Assembly: GCF_900537175.1 (NCBI RefSeq)
Contig: NZ_LS999833.1
Location: 930,001 to 994,000, forward strand
DNA: 64,000 bases
Direction of reading: 5' to 3'
Source: Lentilitoribacter sp. Alg239-R112
Lineage (GTDB): Bacteria > Pseudomonadota > Alphaproteobacteria > Rhizobiales > Rhizobiaceae
Of the stretch, positions 33,924-43,292 are shown piece by piece (position 1 is the stretch's first letter; each line of letters begins with the position of its first letter). The notes under the pieces are model-generated. The model did no database searches, had not been told where the DNA came from, and saw only the letters and a list, made by a program, of their open reading frames with translations. Both the position numbers and the translations under genes were made by a program.

Positions 33924-34529
33924 ATGAAACCTCAATCTGAAGCCCTGATTGTCATCGATGTTCAAAATGATTTTTGCCCCGGCGGTGCACTTGCGGTAGA
34001 TGAGGGTGACAAAATCATCAAAGGCATCAACACTCTAATGCCTGCATACCAAACAATTATTTTAACACAGGATTGGCACCCAACAGGCCATTCGTCATTC
34101 GCCTCATCCCACGATGGAAAAGAGCCATTTTCCATGATTGATATGCCTTACGGTCCGCAAGTCTTATGGCCTGATCATTGCGTTCAGGGAAGTAACGGCG
34201 CACAATTTCATTCCGACCTCGACGTAGACCAAGCACACATGATTGTACGTAAGGGGTTTCGAAAGCAAATTGACAGCTATTCTGCTTTTTTTGAGAATGA
34301 TCACGAAACACCTACGGGCCTTGAAGGTTACCTGCGCACACGAGGTGTCGAAATACTGACGATAGTTGGCCTGGCAACAGACTTTTGCGTAAACTATTCG
34401 GCAGTTGATGGTGCCAAACTTGGATTTAAAATGAATGTTGACCAATCTTTATGCCGAGGTATTGATTTAGATGGCTCTCTTACCGCAGCTCAAAAGCTGA
34501 TGCGTGAAAATAATGTCAATTTGATTTGA
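33924..34529 (+). CDS. pncA: Nicotinamidase (cysteine hydrolase)
   Basis: A 201-residue enzyme. The catalytic triad Asp12 (VIDVQNDF), Lys110 (VRKG) and Cys155 (ATDFCV) and the metal ligands Asp50, His52 and His86 are all present. It hydrolyses nicotinamide to nicotinate for NAD recycling and may also act on pyrazinamide. Length matches bacterial PncA. It is monocistronic here: 109 bases separate it from adhC. Confidence 0.94.
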   Translation: MKPQSEALIVIDVQNDFCPGGALAVDEGDKIIKGINTLMPAYQTIILTQDWHPTGHSSFASSHDGKEPFSMIDMPYGPQVLWPDHCVQGSNGAQFHSDLDVDQAHMIVRKGFRKQIDSYSAFFENDHETPTGLEGYLRTRGVEILTIVGLATDFCVNYSAVDGAKLGFKMNVDQSLCRGIDLDGSLTAAQKLMRENNVNLI

Positions 34530-34638
34530 GGCTGAAGACTCAAATCCCAATTCTTCACCCTCAATTAATCAACTGGACGATTATCCAATCTCAATGATAA
34601 ACATAAGATAACGAATAAACTTATTTGGAGGAAGCCCT

Positions 34639-35751
34639 ATGAAAACTCGTGCTGCTGTAGCCGTCGCCGCCGGAAAACCGCTTGAGGTTATGGATGTTAT
34701 GCTTGATGCGCCACGCGCTGGCGAAGTGCTGGTAGAAATCAAAGCGACAGGGCTATGTCACACTGATGAGTTCACACGCTCCGGGGCAGATCCCGAAGGC
34801 ATCTTTCCTGCAATTTTGGGCCATGAAGGCGCTGGTATTGTTATCGAAGTTGGCGAAGGCGTTACTGGTCTTGAAGTTGGAGATCATGTTATCCCGCTTT
34901 ATACGCCCGAATGTCGCGAATGCGAATATTGCCTAAATCCAAAAACCAATCTTTGCCAGGCCATCCGCTCCACACAAGGCCAAGGCCTCTTACCTGATGG
35001 CTCCACTCGCTTTTCTATGATGGATGGCACACCAATCCACCACTATATGGGCTGCTCAACATTTGCCAACCACACGGTTGTACCTGAAATAGCGCTTGCG
35101 AAAGTTCGCAAAGATGCACCATTTGATAAGATTTGCTACATTGGCTGCGGTGTAACAACAGGCATCGGCGCGGTGATCAACACCGCCAAAGTGGAGCTGG
35201 GTTCACGAGGCATTGTCTTCGGTTTAGGTGGCATTGGCCTTAATGTTATTCAGGGACTTAAGCTCGCTGGAGCTGATCAGATTGTTGGTGTTGATATCAA
35301 TGAAGGCAAAGTCGAAATGGCAACACATTTTGGTATGACCGATTTTGTAAACCCATCAAAAATTGAAGGTAATCTGGTTGCTCACCTCGTGGAGCTTACC
35401 AAGGGTGGCGCAGATTATACATTTGACGCAACGGGCAACGTGAAGGTCATGCGCGATGCGCTTGAAGCAGCACATAAAGGCTGGGGTGAAAGTATTATCA
35501 TTGGTGTTGCACCTGCTGGCGCAGAAATATCAACTCGCCCATTCCAGCTTGTAACGGGCCGCAGCTGGCGCGGTACCGCGTTTGGTGGAGCCTCCGGACG
35601 TACGGATGTACCAAAAATCGTTGACTGGTATATGGATGGAAAAATTGAAATCGATCCAATGATCACGCACAAATTAACACTAGATGAGATCAATCATGGC
35701 TTTGATCTTATGCATGAGGGAAAAAGTATTCGTGCAGTTGTCGAGTTTTGA
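34639..35751 (+). CDS. adhC: S-(hydroxymethyl)glutathione dehydrogenase / class III alcohol dehydrogenase
   Basis: A 370-residue zinc enzyme. GLCHTDEFTRSGADPEG, ILGHEGAGIV, the structural zinc cysteines (CRECEYCLNPKTNLC) and the GLGGIGLNVIQG cofactor loop identify class III ADH. It oxidises the formaldehyde-glutathione adduct, or reduces S-nitrosoglutathione. No formylglutathione hydrolase follows. A strong GGAGGAAG ribosome site precedes ATG 34639. Besides general formaldehyde defence, nitrosoglutathione reduction would complement the haemoglobin gene at 26.5 kb. Confidence 0.94.
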   Translation: MKTRAAVAVAAGKPLEVMDVMLDAPRAGEVLVEIKATGLCHTDEFTRSGADPEGIFPAILGHEGAGIVIEVGEGVTGLEVGDHVIPLYTPECRECEYCLNPKTNLCQAIRSTQGQGLLPDGSTRFSMMDGTPIHHYMGCSTFANHTVVPEIALAKVRKDAPFDKICYIGCGVTTGIGAVINTAKVELGSRGIVFGLGGIGLNVIQGLKLAGADQIVGVDINEGKVEMATHFGMTDFVNPSKIEGNLVAHLVELTKGGADYTFDATGNVKVMRDALEAAHKGWGESIIIGVAPAGAEISTRPFQLVTGRSWRGTAFGGASGRTDVPKIVDWYMDGKIEIDPMITHKLTLDEINHGFDLMHEGKSIRAVVEF

Positions 35752-35772
35752 TTTGAGGTAGAAGTGAAAACC

Positions 35773-35806
35773 GTAACCTGCCCCACAAAATGTGGAGGCA
35801 GGCTAC
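35773..35806. terminator. Long hairpin between convergent adhC and nagB
   Basis: The arms at 35773-35787 and 35791-35806 can pair over about 14 bp with a single bulge and one wobble around an AAA loop. It lies between two converging genes. There is no T-run on either side, so it may be a weak bidirectional terminator or transcript-end stabiliser. Confidence 0.5.
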
Positions 35807-35846
35807 AGCTCAATTACGTCCACCTCATACAGATGCTAAATTATCC

Positions 35847-36629
35847 CTAACGATATTCTGGCTCTTCGCCATCAGGATGCGCCAAGAAGTAATATTCTCG
35901 CAACTTCAATTTGGCGGACGCTGCTTGATCTAAAATCACAGTAACCGATGGATGCATTTGTAACGCCGATGCAGGATTATGTGCTCCCATCGGACCTTCG
36001 GCCATACCTGCCACAGCATCTGCCTTCTTTTCACCCAACGCCAACAATACGATCGTCTTACTGTCGAAAATAGTCCCAATACCGGTCGTAATCGCATGGT
36101 TAGGTGGTGTCTCACCATCCGCGAAAAATTGCTTGTTTGCATCTCGTGTTGACGCAGTCAATGTTTTAACCCTCGTGCGTGAGGCCAGGCTAGAGGTTGG
36201 TTCGTTAAAGCCAATATGGCCATTACTACCGATTCCAAGAAGCTGGAGGTCGATAGGCCCTTTTTCTTTAATCAGGGTTTCATAACGGTCTGCCTCGCTA
36301 TTAGGAACTGGAGCATCTCCTCTTGGCAAGAACGTATTGGCAGGATTGAAATCAGTTTTAGAAAACAGCTCTTGTCTCATAAACTCATGGTATGAACATG
36401 GATGTGTCGGCGACAGCCCGACATACTCGTCAAGATTGAAGCTTGTCGCGTTGGCAAAGCTAACCGTACCATTTTTATATTCGTTCGAAAGCTGCTCATA
36501 TACTGGAGGCATCGTACCACCCGTTGCAAGCCCAAGAACGCTATCTGGCTTTGCCTGAACTTGATCAGTAATCATTCGTGCAGTGCGTTTCACAGCCTCT
36601 TCGGGTGTATCAAATATTAAAACTTTCAT
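35847..36629 (-). CDS. nagB: Glucosamine-6-phosphate deaminase
   Basis: A 260-residue deaminase/isomerase. FNLDEYVGL carries the active-site Asp and LGIGSNGHIGFNEP the Asp/His relay; GLATGGTMPPVYEQL is the phosphate loop. It converts glucosamine 6-phosphate to fructose 6-phosphate and ammonia. No nagA or nagK is next to it. In this window the only other amino-sugar-type enzymes are the PIG-L deacetylase and the PfkB kinase at 39.6-49.9 kb, so NagB could be the exit step of that system (inference). Confidence 0.95.
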   Translation of the reverse strand: MKVLIFDTPEEAVKRTARMITDQVQAKPDSVLGLATGGTMPPVYEQLSNEYKNGTVSFANATSFNLDEYVGLSPTHPCSYHEFMRQELFSKTDFNPANTFLPRGDAPVPNSEADRYETLIKEKGPIDLQLLGIGSNGHIGFNEPTSSLASRTRVKTLTASTRDANKQFFADGETPPNHAITTGIGTIFDSKTIVLLALGEKKADAVAGMAEGPMGAHNPASALQMHPSVTVILDQAASAKLKLREYYFLAHPDGEEPEYR

Positions 36630-36673
36630 GTAAAATTCCTATTCGCCTAAAATTTTGTCATTAACTCGCATTT

Positions 36674-37423
36674 TTATTGCAACTTTCCAATGAAAATTAT
36701 TTCTCGCGAGGTTTCCATAAACGGTGTCTCATCCCACGCTCCAAAACACTCGACCACATCAAGCCCTGCCTTATTCACTAATTCGATAAGCTCTGGTTTT
36801 GGTGAATATTTTATCTGTTCCTCAGCGGATTTAGTCTCACCGGTGCCAGGTAATTTATAACTATTTGAATAGGTCAAAATACCGGATTTCTCATCGTAAT
36901 TAGATTCATTCCAAGCCTCGACCTCACCAAATTTGCTGTGATTAAATCTACGATATGTTTGATCTTTTGTGCGCTCTTTACTGTGTGGAAAATATGGGTT
37001 TCTGCTATCAAACACGAACCTACCTTCAATGGCTAGATGCGCGGAAATCGTATTTAGTACTTCTTGTTGATCTGTCTTTGTTAAAAAGCACTGAAATGCA
37101 TGCCCACTTAAAACAATAAGATCAAACTTGCGATCCAAACTTACGTTGCGAGCATCACCTTCAACCCACTCGATATCTAACTCATTATATCTCTCTTGTC
37201 CGATATCAAGCATCGCACCAGCTGGATCAACCGCGACAACATTAGCGCTCTTGGCAAGTCGTGCAGATAAGACGCCAGTCCCGCAACCTAAATCCAAAAT
37301 CGTCTTCGAACCCTTAGCTAATCTACAAATCACATCATAATCTTGCCGATTGTGATCATTAACTTCATAAAATTGCGCAAGTTCCGGATCTGAGTAAAGA
37401 CCTGTAGATGTGACATTGGTCAA
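36674..37423 (-). CDS. Class I SAM-dependent methyltransferase
   Basis: About 249 residues. Motif I is ILDLGCGTGVLSARLA, with an acidic residue (VVAVDPAGAM) at the end of strand 2 and FDLIVLSGHAFQCFL after strand 4. The best start is TTG 37423, preceded by GGAGG at six bases; the TTG at 37441 would overlap that site. The acceptor substrate is unknown; the UbiE/Tam-like pattern is common to many small-molecule methyltransferases. Confidence 0.82.
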   Translation of the reverse strand: MTNVTSTGLYSDPELAQFYEVNDHNRQDYDVICRLAKGSKTILDLGCGTGVLSARLAKSANVVAVDPAGAMLDIGQERYNELDIEWVEGDARNVSLDRKFDLIVLSGHAFQCFLTKTDQQEVLNTISAHLAIEGRFVFDSRNPYFPHSKERTKDQTYRRFNHSKFGEVEAWNESNYDEKSGILTYSNSYKLPGTGETKSAEEQIKYSPKPELIELVNKAGLDVVECFGAWDETPFMETSREIIFIGKLQ

Positions 37424-37554
37424 AGCGATACCTCCAGACAAACATAATTCTCGCGTATCTATTTACTCGCTTACAATCTCAAATGCCATATTCATATCAA
37501 GCTTATTATGTTATTATTTTGTTATACAGTTTGTTTTGAAAGGTGCTCCCCCAT

Positions 37555-38097
37555 ATGCCATTTAGTTACTCGGGCTTTGTAGAAAAAATGCGTGTTGCTG
37601 CCAGTTCTCAAACGCCAACAATATCAGTTCGCGAAGAACTTGTATCCACATTAGCAAGCGAAGAATTGCAAAAGTCTGGCTTACCTGAGCAACATGAAGA
37701 TGAAATTCTTCTATTTGAGGACGACACGGTTTCGATATGGTCTTGCCGATTTAATCCGGAATTTGTCATGCCACCACACGAGCACAAGATGGAAGTTCAT
37801 ATTGGTGTTGTATCAGGTCAAGAAAAGAACATCATGTTCGAGCAAAATAATGGCGTACTAAAACACGTCAAAACGGAGATTGTTGGTCCCGGCGAGATCC
37901 TGTCAATTGGTGCTGATGCCCTGCATGCAGTGACCGCCATTGGAGATACACATAGCCATGCGCTGCATGTTTATCTTGGTCCTCTAACAAAGGTTAAGCG
38001 CGATCTCTATGATTGGATAACTGGCAGCGCTGTTGATTTTACCATGGAAAATTTTGAAGATATGAAACGTTCTCCGAAGGAACTGCCAGCATTTTAG
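37555..38097 (+). CDS. Cupin-fold protein, possible cysteine-dioxygenase-like metalloprotein
   Basis: About 180 residues. The centre carries PPHEHKMEVHIGVV and a later HAVTAIGDTHSHALHVYLG, matching the two histidine/glutamate motifs of a metal-binding cupin. The arrangement resembles predicted metal-dependent proteins of the cysteine dioxygenase superfamily. ATG 37555 is used; AAGG precedes it at somewhat long spacing, and a GTG at 37543 is an alternative. Isolated gene; substrate unknown. Confidence 0.65.
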   Translation: MPFSYSGFVEKMRVAASSQTPTISVREELVSTLASEELQKSGLPEQHEDEILLFEDDTVSIWSCRFNPEFVMPPHEHKMEVHIGVVSGQEKNIMFEQNNGVLKHVKTEIVGPGEILSIGADALHAVTAIGDTHSHALHVYLGPLTKVKRDLYDWITGSAVDFTMENFEDMKRSPKELPAF

Positions 38098-38121
38098 ATC
38101 GAACATTTTAGGGTTCGGTTA

Positions 38122-38718
38122 TCACCCCACAGGCCTCGTCTGTTGCATATCAGTTCGTTCTGAGAATACCTGCACCCAAGCATCGAGCGCTGTACAATCC
38201 CGACGCCAACCGCTTGTGTATCTAAAGTCAAGATATTCAAGAGCGCACGCAATCACAATTTGCTCTAATCTGATTTCACCCTCGGTAATCAAATCAGCCC
38301 ACGCTTCCAACTGTTCAACGCAACGTCCCATACGGGCTTTAAGTTTCGAAATTCGAGCGACATTCCGTTCATCCTCTGGTAACATCATTTCCATACGATA
38401 TTGAAGGCAGGCATCTGTCATTCCCAGCGCCAAAGAAATTCGGGTAGCCTGTTGAAAATCTGTTTTGTTAGTTTTATGACCAGTCGAGTTTTCAAAATAT
38501 TCAAATATGGTTCTACTATCAAAAATGGCCATATCGTCGGCAACCATTGTTGGAATTTGGCGCAGTGGGTTAAATTGATCTATAAACTCTGCACTATAAA
38601 TATCGATTTGTTCATAGGTAAAATTAGCCCCAAGTACCTCTCCATATATTTTGGTCATACGAGCAAATGGCGACGTCGGCCCACCATATAGCGTTGGTTG
38701 AACTTGTTTAGTTTTCAT
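38122..38718 (-). CDS. Glutathione S-transferase-like protein
   Basis: A 198-residue protein with an N-terminal thioredoxin-fold domain (TLYGGPTSPFARMTKIYGEV; serine in the usual catalytic position; NPLRQIPTMV and the DSRTIFEYFE glutathione contact) and a helical C-terminal domain. It overlaps the DMT transporter gene by 4 bp and is the last gene of the operon ROK regulator, PIG-L deacetylase, DMT transporter, GST. It might open or detoxify a product of that pathway using glutathione (inference). Confidence 0.85.
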   Translation of the reverse strand: MKTKQVQPTLYGGPTSPFARMTKIYGEVLGANFTYEQIDIYSAEFIDQFNPLRQIPTMVADDMAIFDSRTIFEYFENSTGHKTNKTDFQQATRISLALGMTDACLQYRMEMMLPEDERNVARISKLKARMGRCVEQLEAWADLITEGEIRLEQIVIACALEYLDFRYTSGWRRDCTALDAWVQVFSERTDMQQTRPVG

Positions 38719-39599
38719 AATTTAGTCTTCTCCAAATTAATTGATTTACGACGTGCTGATAAAGTTGCCCAAAGCGTTGCTCCAACAATAAGTACTGCAC
38801 CAAATACAAAGCCCAATTGAGGAATTTCGTCAAATACAAAATAGCCAACACTTGTACTTAGAAGCAGGCTTGAATAACTTAACAGAGCTAGAAATCCTGC
38901 TTCGCCCCATTTGTGTGCTTTTAAGAAACAGAACTGCGCAGATTGGGCAAATAAGCCTATGGCTAGCAAAATTGGCCAGTCATTTAGTTGCATTGGCACC
39001 CATGACCAGAGCGCAAATGGAAGGGTTAATATTGATAAGCCGGCCGTGTAAAATGTCATCATCACAACCGTTGGCGCGCCCGACAATTTACGTGTGACAA
39101 TGATTGCAGACGTACCAAATATTACGGTCAGGAATAAAGCAGGAAGCCCCCAAGTTAGGACCAGTTCGCCAGGCTCGAGGGCGATGATTACACCAATCAA
39201 ACCGATGACAGCCGCAATCCATTGTCTTGAGGAAATGGTTTCTCGCAAAATAAATGCAGCCATGACCATTAAAACCAGCGGCCGTGTAAAATTAATGGCG
39301 GTAAACAATGCAAATGGTATGCGTGCGATTGCGAAAAAACTGGTCGTCAAAGTTAATGCAGACAGTCCTACTCTCAATGCATGAAGTTGCAGGTGCTGAA
39401 TGTCCTTAAATGCACTTGGCTGACTTAAAATCCAAGGAACCATCATAAAGAACCCGATAATGGCGCGAAGAAAAACAATCTGCCATGCAGTATATTCAAG
39501 CCCCACAGACTTGACGATTGTCAGCGCCCAAATATTGAGACTCATATCAGCAAGCAACCACACGCCACCTAGAAAATTTCTAGGTTTTTCAACCATCAT
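38715..39599 (-). CDS. DMT-superfamily (EamA) transporter
   Basis: A 294-residue protein with ten predicted membrane helices in two EamA repeats. Such proteins usually export metabolites. It overlaps the PIG-L deacetylase gene upstream (11 bp) and the GST gene downstream (4 bp), so it is part of the ROK/PIG-L operon. It may export a by-product of the conjugate breakdown proposed for this block. Confidence 0.9.
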   Translation of the reverse strand: MMVEKPRNFLGGVWLLADMSLNIWALTIVKSVGLEYTAWQIVFLRAIIGFFMMVPWILSQPSAFKDIQHLQLHALRVGLSALTLTTSFFAIARIPFALFTAINFTRPLVLMVMAAFILRETISSRQWIAAVIGLIGVIIALEPGELVLTWGLPALFLTVIFGTSAIIVTRKLSGAPTVVMMTFYTAGLSILTLPFALWSWVPMQLNDWPILLAIGLFAQSAQFCFLKAHKWGEAGFLALLSYSSLLLSTSVGYFVFDEIPQLGFVFGAVLIVGATLWATLSARRKSINLEKTKL

Positions 39600-41946
39600 T
39601 ATAAATCAGGTTGGCCATAATGTTAAAAGCACCAGGCGTTAGCTTTTCCATCTGATGGTGCAAAATTAGCGATGTATGAGTATGACGGCCCTTATTAATT
39701 TTGGCGGTCAGCATTGACCCCAAAAGGGCCTGTTCATCGGGATCATGCATTGATAGCAAGGGTGTGTAAGATGCATCCCAGTCCATTGCAAAATACAAGC
39801 CGCGTTCTTTGTGCCATCCCTCCCAATCATTACTGGAAATTATATTCGGTAAGTTAAAAATCGAATGTTCTGGCTGCAGAATTTCTACCTCTGCATTCTC
39901 ATCCGTCACACGCCACCGCAAGGATGGTTGCCCTATTTTAAGGTACTTAGGTGGTACGGCATCCGGGTTCCAGTTATCCCACGGTCGATGATATAACGTC
40001 ACTAAGTTTCCGCCATTTTCACACCATTTATGAAGACGTGGCATCTGCTCAAGAAGACCATCGCGAAACTTCATTGCAAATATGCCAATAACAATTGAAT
40101 CATACGTCGCAAGCGTTTGATCACTTTGCAGGTCTGTATCGGTAAGCGATGTTACATTAAGGCCCATCTGCGCCAACCAATAATCTACGCGGTCATTACC
40201 TCCCCCGACATAACCAATGCGTGAATTAGATAATTTTGTATCAATCACTAATACTTTAACCTTCGCAGGCTGTGCTAATGCCCTGGGAGCAACATGAGGA
40301 TAATTAATTTCTGTCACACTTTGCGCAGGAACATCACTCACAGTCAGAGATAATTCATAGAGCCCTACATCTACATTATCTGGTGCAGTTACTTCAAAAC
40401 CCATATTCGTTGCATTTGCCACCCAACCATCTGGAACAATTAAGTTTGTTCGCTCAGCGTCATTCATAACGCCGTCCACAGCAACATCTATCTGACGTCT
40501 GTTTGCGTTCACATTAATAATCTGTGTAACAGGGGTCATGATAGCGGATTTTAACGGAATAACATTTGGTTGAACTTCCAGCTGAACCCGTGAACAAGAA
40601 GTAACGCCATAAACCGTCACCTCAACGTTTAAACAAGGGACTGTCGGCGTATCTGGAAGGTAAATAGAGGGATATGGGTCGCTAACATCGGCGCGATCAT
40701 CTATTGATATTTGCCCATCTATATAACTCCAGTCATCTGGAAGTTCTGGGGTGACAACAACTTGATCTGATCGGCCCTTTCTAACCTCAATTGTCAAGGG
40801 CGTTGCTTCACCAGGACGCAACACATCTAAATCTGTTCGACTAATGACCTCCACTCTTGCTGCAACACGAATAAGATTAGAAAGCTGTGTTTCCTTGCGA
40901 ACCAATTTATGCAGAACATCAGCTTTAGCATTTTCTGGACAGAATTTAATGGCCTCTCGTACACTTTCCAGCGCAGAGTTGGCATGTTTTAAGATCTTCA
41001 CATTATCGGGAAAAGAAGCCCTAGCCGCATCCATTTGCGCCTGAGCCTTCTTTAAAATCGTTGAAATTTCTGAAACATTAACATCGGCCAAAGTTTTAGC
41101 CAGGCCGGATTCGAGCACAACATCAGGGCCATCGAGCCGACTATCCGCTAGATGCAACGGAAAATGGTGCTCCTCTCCCGATGGCACCCACCTTCCCATA
41201 GCCTGTGTGCGATGAAATGCGCGCGATTGTTGTCCAATGCGATGGTAACCCCAACCGCTACCCGCCTCAATTCCATCTCCTGAGATCGTTAAAGTCGCAG
41301 GCGGTGGTGGCAAGTCATCATCATAAGCCTGCCCTGCTCCCGACCAGGCAGGAAGATACATTTTCTTCACTTGCCAAGGCTCTAAGTCGCATTCATCATA
41401 ATTTGGGTCAGCTGCTAAATCCATAACCAAATGCGCAGCTTCAGTCATTGCTCTGTGATGGCCATGTTGACCTGGAATATCAAGGAATGTTGGACATATG
41501 ATATCCGGACGTTCTGTGCGGATAATCTCAACAAACCGTTTCAAGGTGCGCTTCTTATCCCATTTTCCTAACGTCTCGATACCAGATTTGGAAAACCCGA
41601 AGTCAAATATACTGTCATCCGGAGTTTGAGAATGCCAATACATACGCAGATTGAGAATGTCACATGCTCGCTCCATTTCAGCTGTACGCAATACTCCCAA
41701 AGCTTGGCCCGTTTCCGTTCCAATATCGTTCTGACCACCCTCACCCCTGGTTGAACAAGCATAACTGATGTCAATACCATCGCGGAAAGCCATCGCCGCC
41801 AGCATAGCTGATGTCTCATCATCTGGATGCGCACCAGTATTCATAAATGAAACTATGGTTTGTAACGGTGTTAAGGAGCGCCATAGCTGCAACAAATGAG
41901 GCGTTTGCTTTTCATTAACAATACGTTCTTGATCCGTGAGAGGCAT
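39589..41946 (-). CDS. Two-domain PIG-L family N-acetylglucosaminyl-type deacetylase (785 aa)
   Basis: Residues about 30-280 form a PIG-L/LmbE domain with the zinc motif AHPDDE (39-44) and a second histidine region GQHGHHRAMTEAA, as in BshB and MshB, which deacetylate GlcNAc conjugates. A linker with beta-rich repeats (about 370-560) leads to a C-terminal GATase1/ThuA-like domain (about 580-785, YDSIVIGIFAMKF, GGNLVTLYHRPWDNW). No signal peptide, so it acts in the cytoplasm on imported or internal substrate. Start ATG 41946 follows GGAG. It lies 46 bp after the ROK regulator and is divergent from a sugar ABC operon. At 785 residues it is about three times the size of a minimal PIG-L enzyme. 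Confidence 0.85.
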   Translation of the reverse strand: MPLTDQERIVNEKQTPHLLQLWRSLTPLQTIVSFMNTGAHPDDETSAMLAAMAFRDGIDISYACSTRGEGGQNDIGTETGQALGVLRTAEMERACDILNLRMYWHSQTPDDSIFDFGFSKSGIETLGKWDKKRTLKRFVEIIRTERPDIICPTFLDIPGQHGHHRAMTEAAHLVMDLAADPNYDECDLEPWQVKKMYLPAWSGAGQAYDDDLPPPPATLTISGDGIEAGSGWGYHRIGQQSRAFHRTQAMGRWVPSGEEHHFPLHLADSRLDGPDVVLESGLAKTLADVNVSEISTILKKAQAQMDAARASFPDNVKILKHANSALESVREAIKFCPENAKADVLHKLVRKETQLSNLIRVAARVEVISRTDLDVLRPGEATPLTIEVRKGRSDQVVVTPELPDDWSYIDGQISIDDRADVSDPYPSIYLPDTPTVPCLNVEVTVYGVTSCSRVQLEVQPNVIPLKSAIMTPVTQIINVNANRRQIDVAVDGVMNDAERTNLIVPDGWVANATNMGFEVTAPDNVDVGLYELSLTVSDVPAQSVTEINYPHVAPRALAQPAKVKVLVIDTKLSNSRIGYVGGGNDRVDYWLAQMGLNVTSLTDTDLQSDQTLATYDSIVIGIFAMKFRDGLLEQMPRLHKWCENGGNLVTLYHRPWDNWNPDAVPPKYLKIGQPSLRWRVTDENAEVEILQPEHSIFNLPNIISSNDWEGWHKERGLYFAMDWDASYTPLLSMHDPDEQALLGSMLTAKINKGRHTHTSLILHHQMEKLTPGAFNIMANLIYNDG

Positions 41947-41992
41947 CTTATCTCCAAATTAAATGGCCAATATCTTGGCCGCTATATTGGTG

Positions 41993-43165
41993 CTAATGCA
42001 CCGGGATAAATTGAGGTGTATAGGTTTGATTGAGAACGAGTGCGGCGGCGCCAAGCGTCGCCGTAAGGCGGCTTGATTCCCCTGTTTTCAGTCTTGGTTG
42101 CTCTCGCTCTAATCGATTGGATACTGACAGATCCGGCAAAGGTGCATTCGCAACTAGATGATCAAGCACCCCAGATGGCATCGCCCCGCCGACGATAATT
42201 GTCTGGGGATCAAACATGTTTTCGATAATTTGTGTTGCATGTCCCAAAGCTTGGCTCGCTGTATCCAGCCATTCAAACAGATAAGGGTCCTTATCGGAAA
42301 ATAACTCGGTCAAGCGCTCAAAATCGACCGAACCCTGACCATTATTTTGCAAATAACGTTGCACAGAAAGCCGACTTAGAACGCTTTCCAATGATGCATA
42401 TTCTCCATTGACCAGAACAGATACATGGCCAATTTCACCTGCATTTCCAAATGCGCCAGAAATCAAATGCCCTTGACTTACCAAACCCAGGCCAAGACCT
42501 GTACCAAAATAAAGATACGCATAAGTTGATAGACCCTGAGCAACACCTGTTATACGTTCTGCCATCGCAGATGCATTTGCATCATTACTCACCATAATGG
42601 GAATCTCCAACGCCTCGTGAAATAGCTTAGCTGGATCAACTTCGCTCCATTCGGGCAAGTCAGAACCCTGCCCGATAAGGCCAGTTGTTCCAAACGGTCC
42701 GGGCATCACAATGCCTGCACCAAGTAACTTGTCTTGTGCCGATGGAATAGCTGCAATCATCTCATCCCGCAGAGCAGTAACATGACTTATTACGGCGGCA
42801 GGGCGTGCATCTTTGAATGTTATTCTATGTTTGAAAACGGTCTTACCTTGCATATCTAAAAGTGCTGCAAGGATAGCATTTGGGCGGACTTCTATTCCAA
42901 ACGCATATCCACCGTCTGGATTGACGCCATATTGTAAGGCAGGTAATCCTCGGCCACTGGCTCGTGTTCCCTTTTCATGAAGCAGCCCATCTTCAAGCAA
43001 CTCAGCGATAATATTGCTAACTGCTTGCGTCGAAAGACTAAGATTGCGAGCGATTTCCGCTCTCCCCATTTCCCCCGCACTATGAATATAGCCCATAACG
43101 GCCCGCCGATTACTCGATCTGGAACGCTCTGCATTACTGCCTTTGGGTGATGAAATTATAGCCAT
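41993..43165 (-). CDS. ROK-family transcriptional regulator (NagC-like), kinase motifs lost
   Basis: A 390-residue protein with an N-terminal winged helix (about 18-75, MGRAEIARNLSLSTQAVSNII) and a ROK sugar-binding domain (NDANASAMAERI, YLYFGTGLGLGLV, GNAGEIGH). The phosphate-binding DxGGT motif is replaced (FGIEVRPN) and the cysteine-rich zinc motif CxCGxxGC after GEIGH is missing (VNGEYASLE), so it should not be a kinase. It diverges from the sugar-binding-protein gene and precedes the PIG-L gene; it probably represses both arms until a sugar ligand binds. Confidence 0.9.
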   Translation of the reverse strand: MAIISSPKGSNAERSRSSNRRAVMGYIHSAGEMGRAEIARNLSLSTQAVSNIIAELLEDGLLHEKGTRASGRGLPALQYGVNPDGGYAFGIEVRPNAILAALLDMQGKTVFKHRITFKDARPAAVISHVTALRDEMIAAIPSAQDKLLGAGIVMPGPFGTTGLIGQGSDLPEWSEVDPAKLFHEALEIPIMVSNDANASAMAERITGVAQGLSTYAYLYFGTGLGLGLVSQGHLISGAFGNAGEIGHVSVLVNGEYASLESVLSRLSVQRYLQNNGQGSVDFERLTELFSDKDPYLFEWLDTASQALGHATQIIENMFDPQTIIVGGAMPSGVLDHLVANAPLPDLSVSNRLEREQPRLKTGESSRLTATLGAAALVLNQTYTPQFIPVH

Positions 43166-43292
43166 GTAAATTAATTAACTCAAGCCAGTTGATAATTCAA
43201 GTCGATTGAGTAATGATAGAAGTAAGAAACTGAAAAGATATTCGAAGTCAGCTCAATTTGAATGAGATGACATATAAACTGGGAGAACAATA

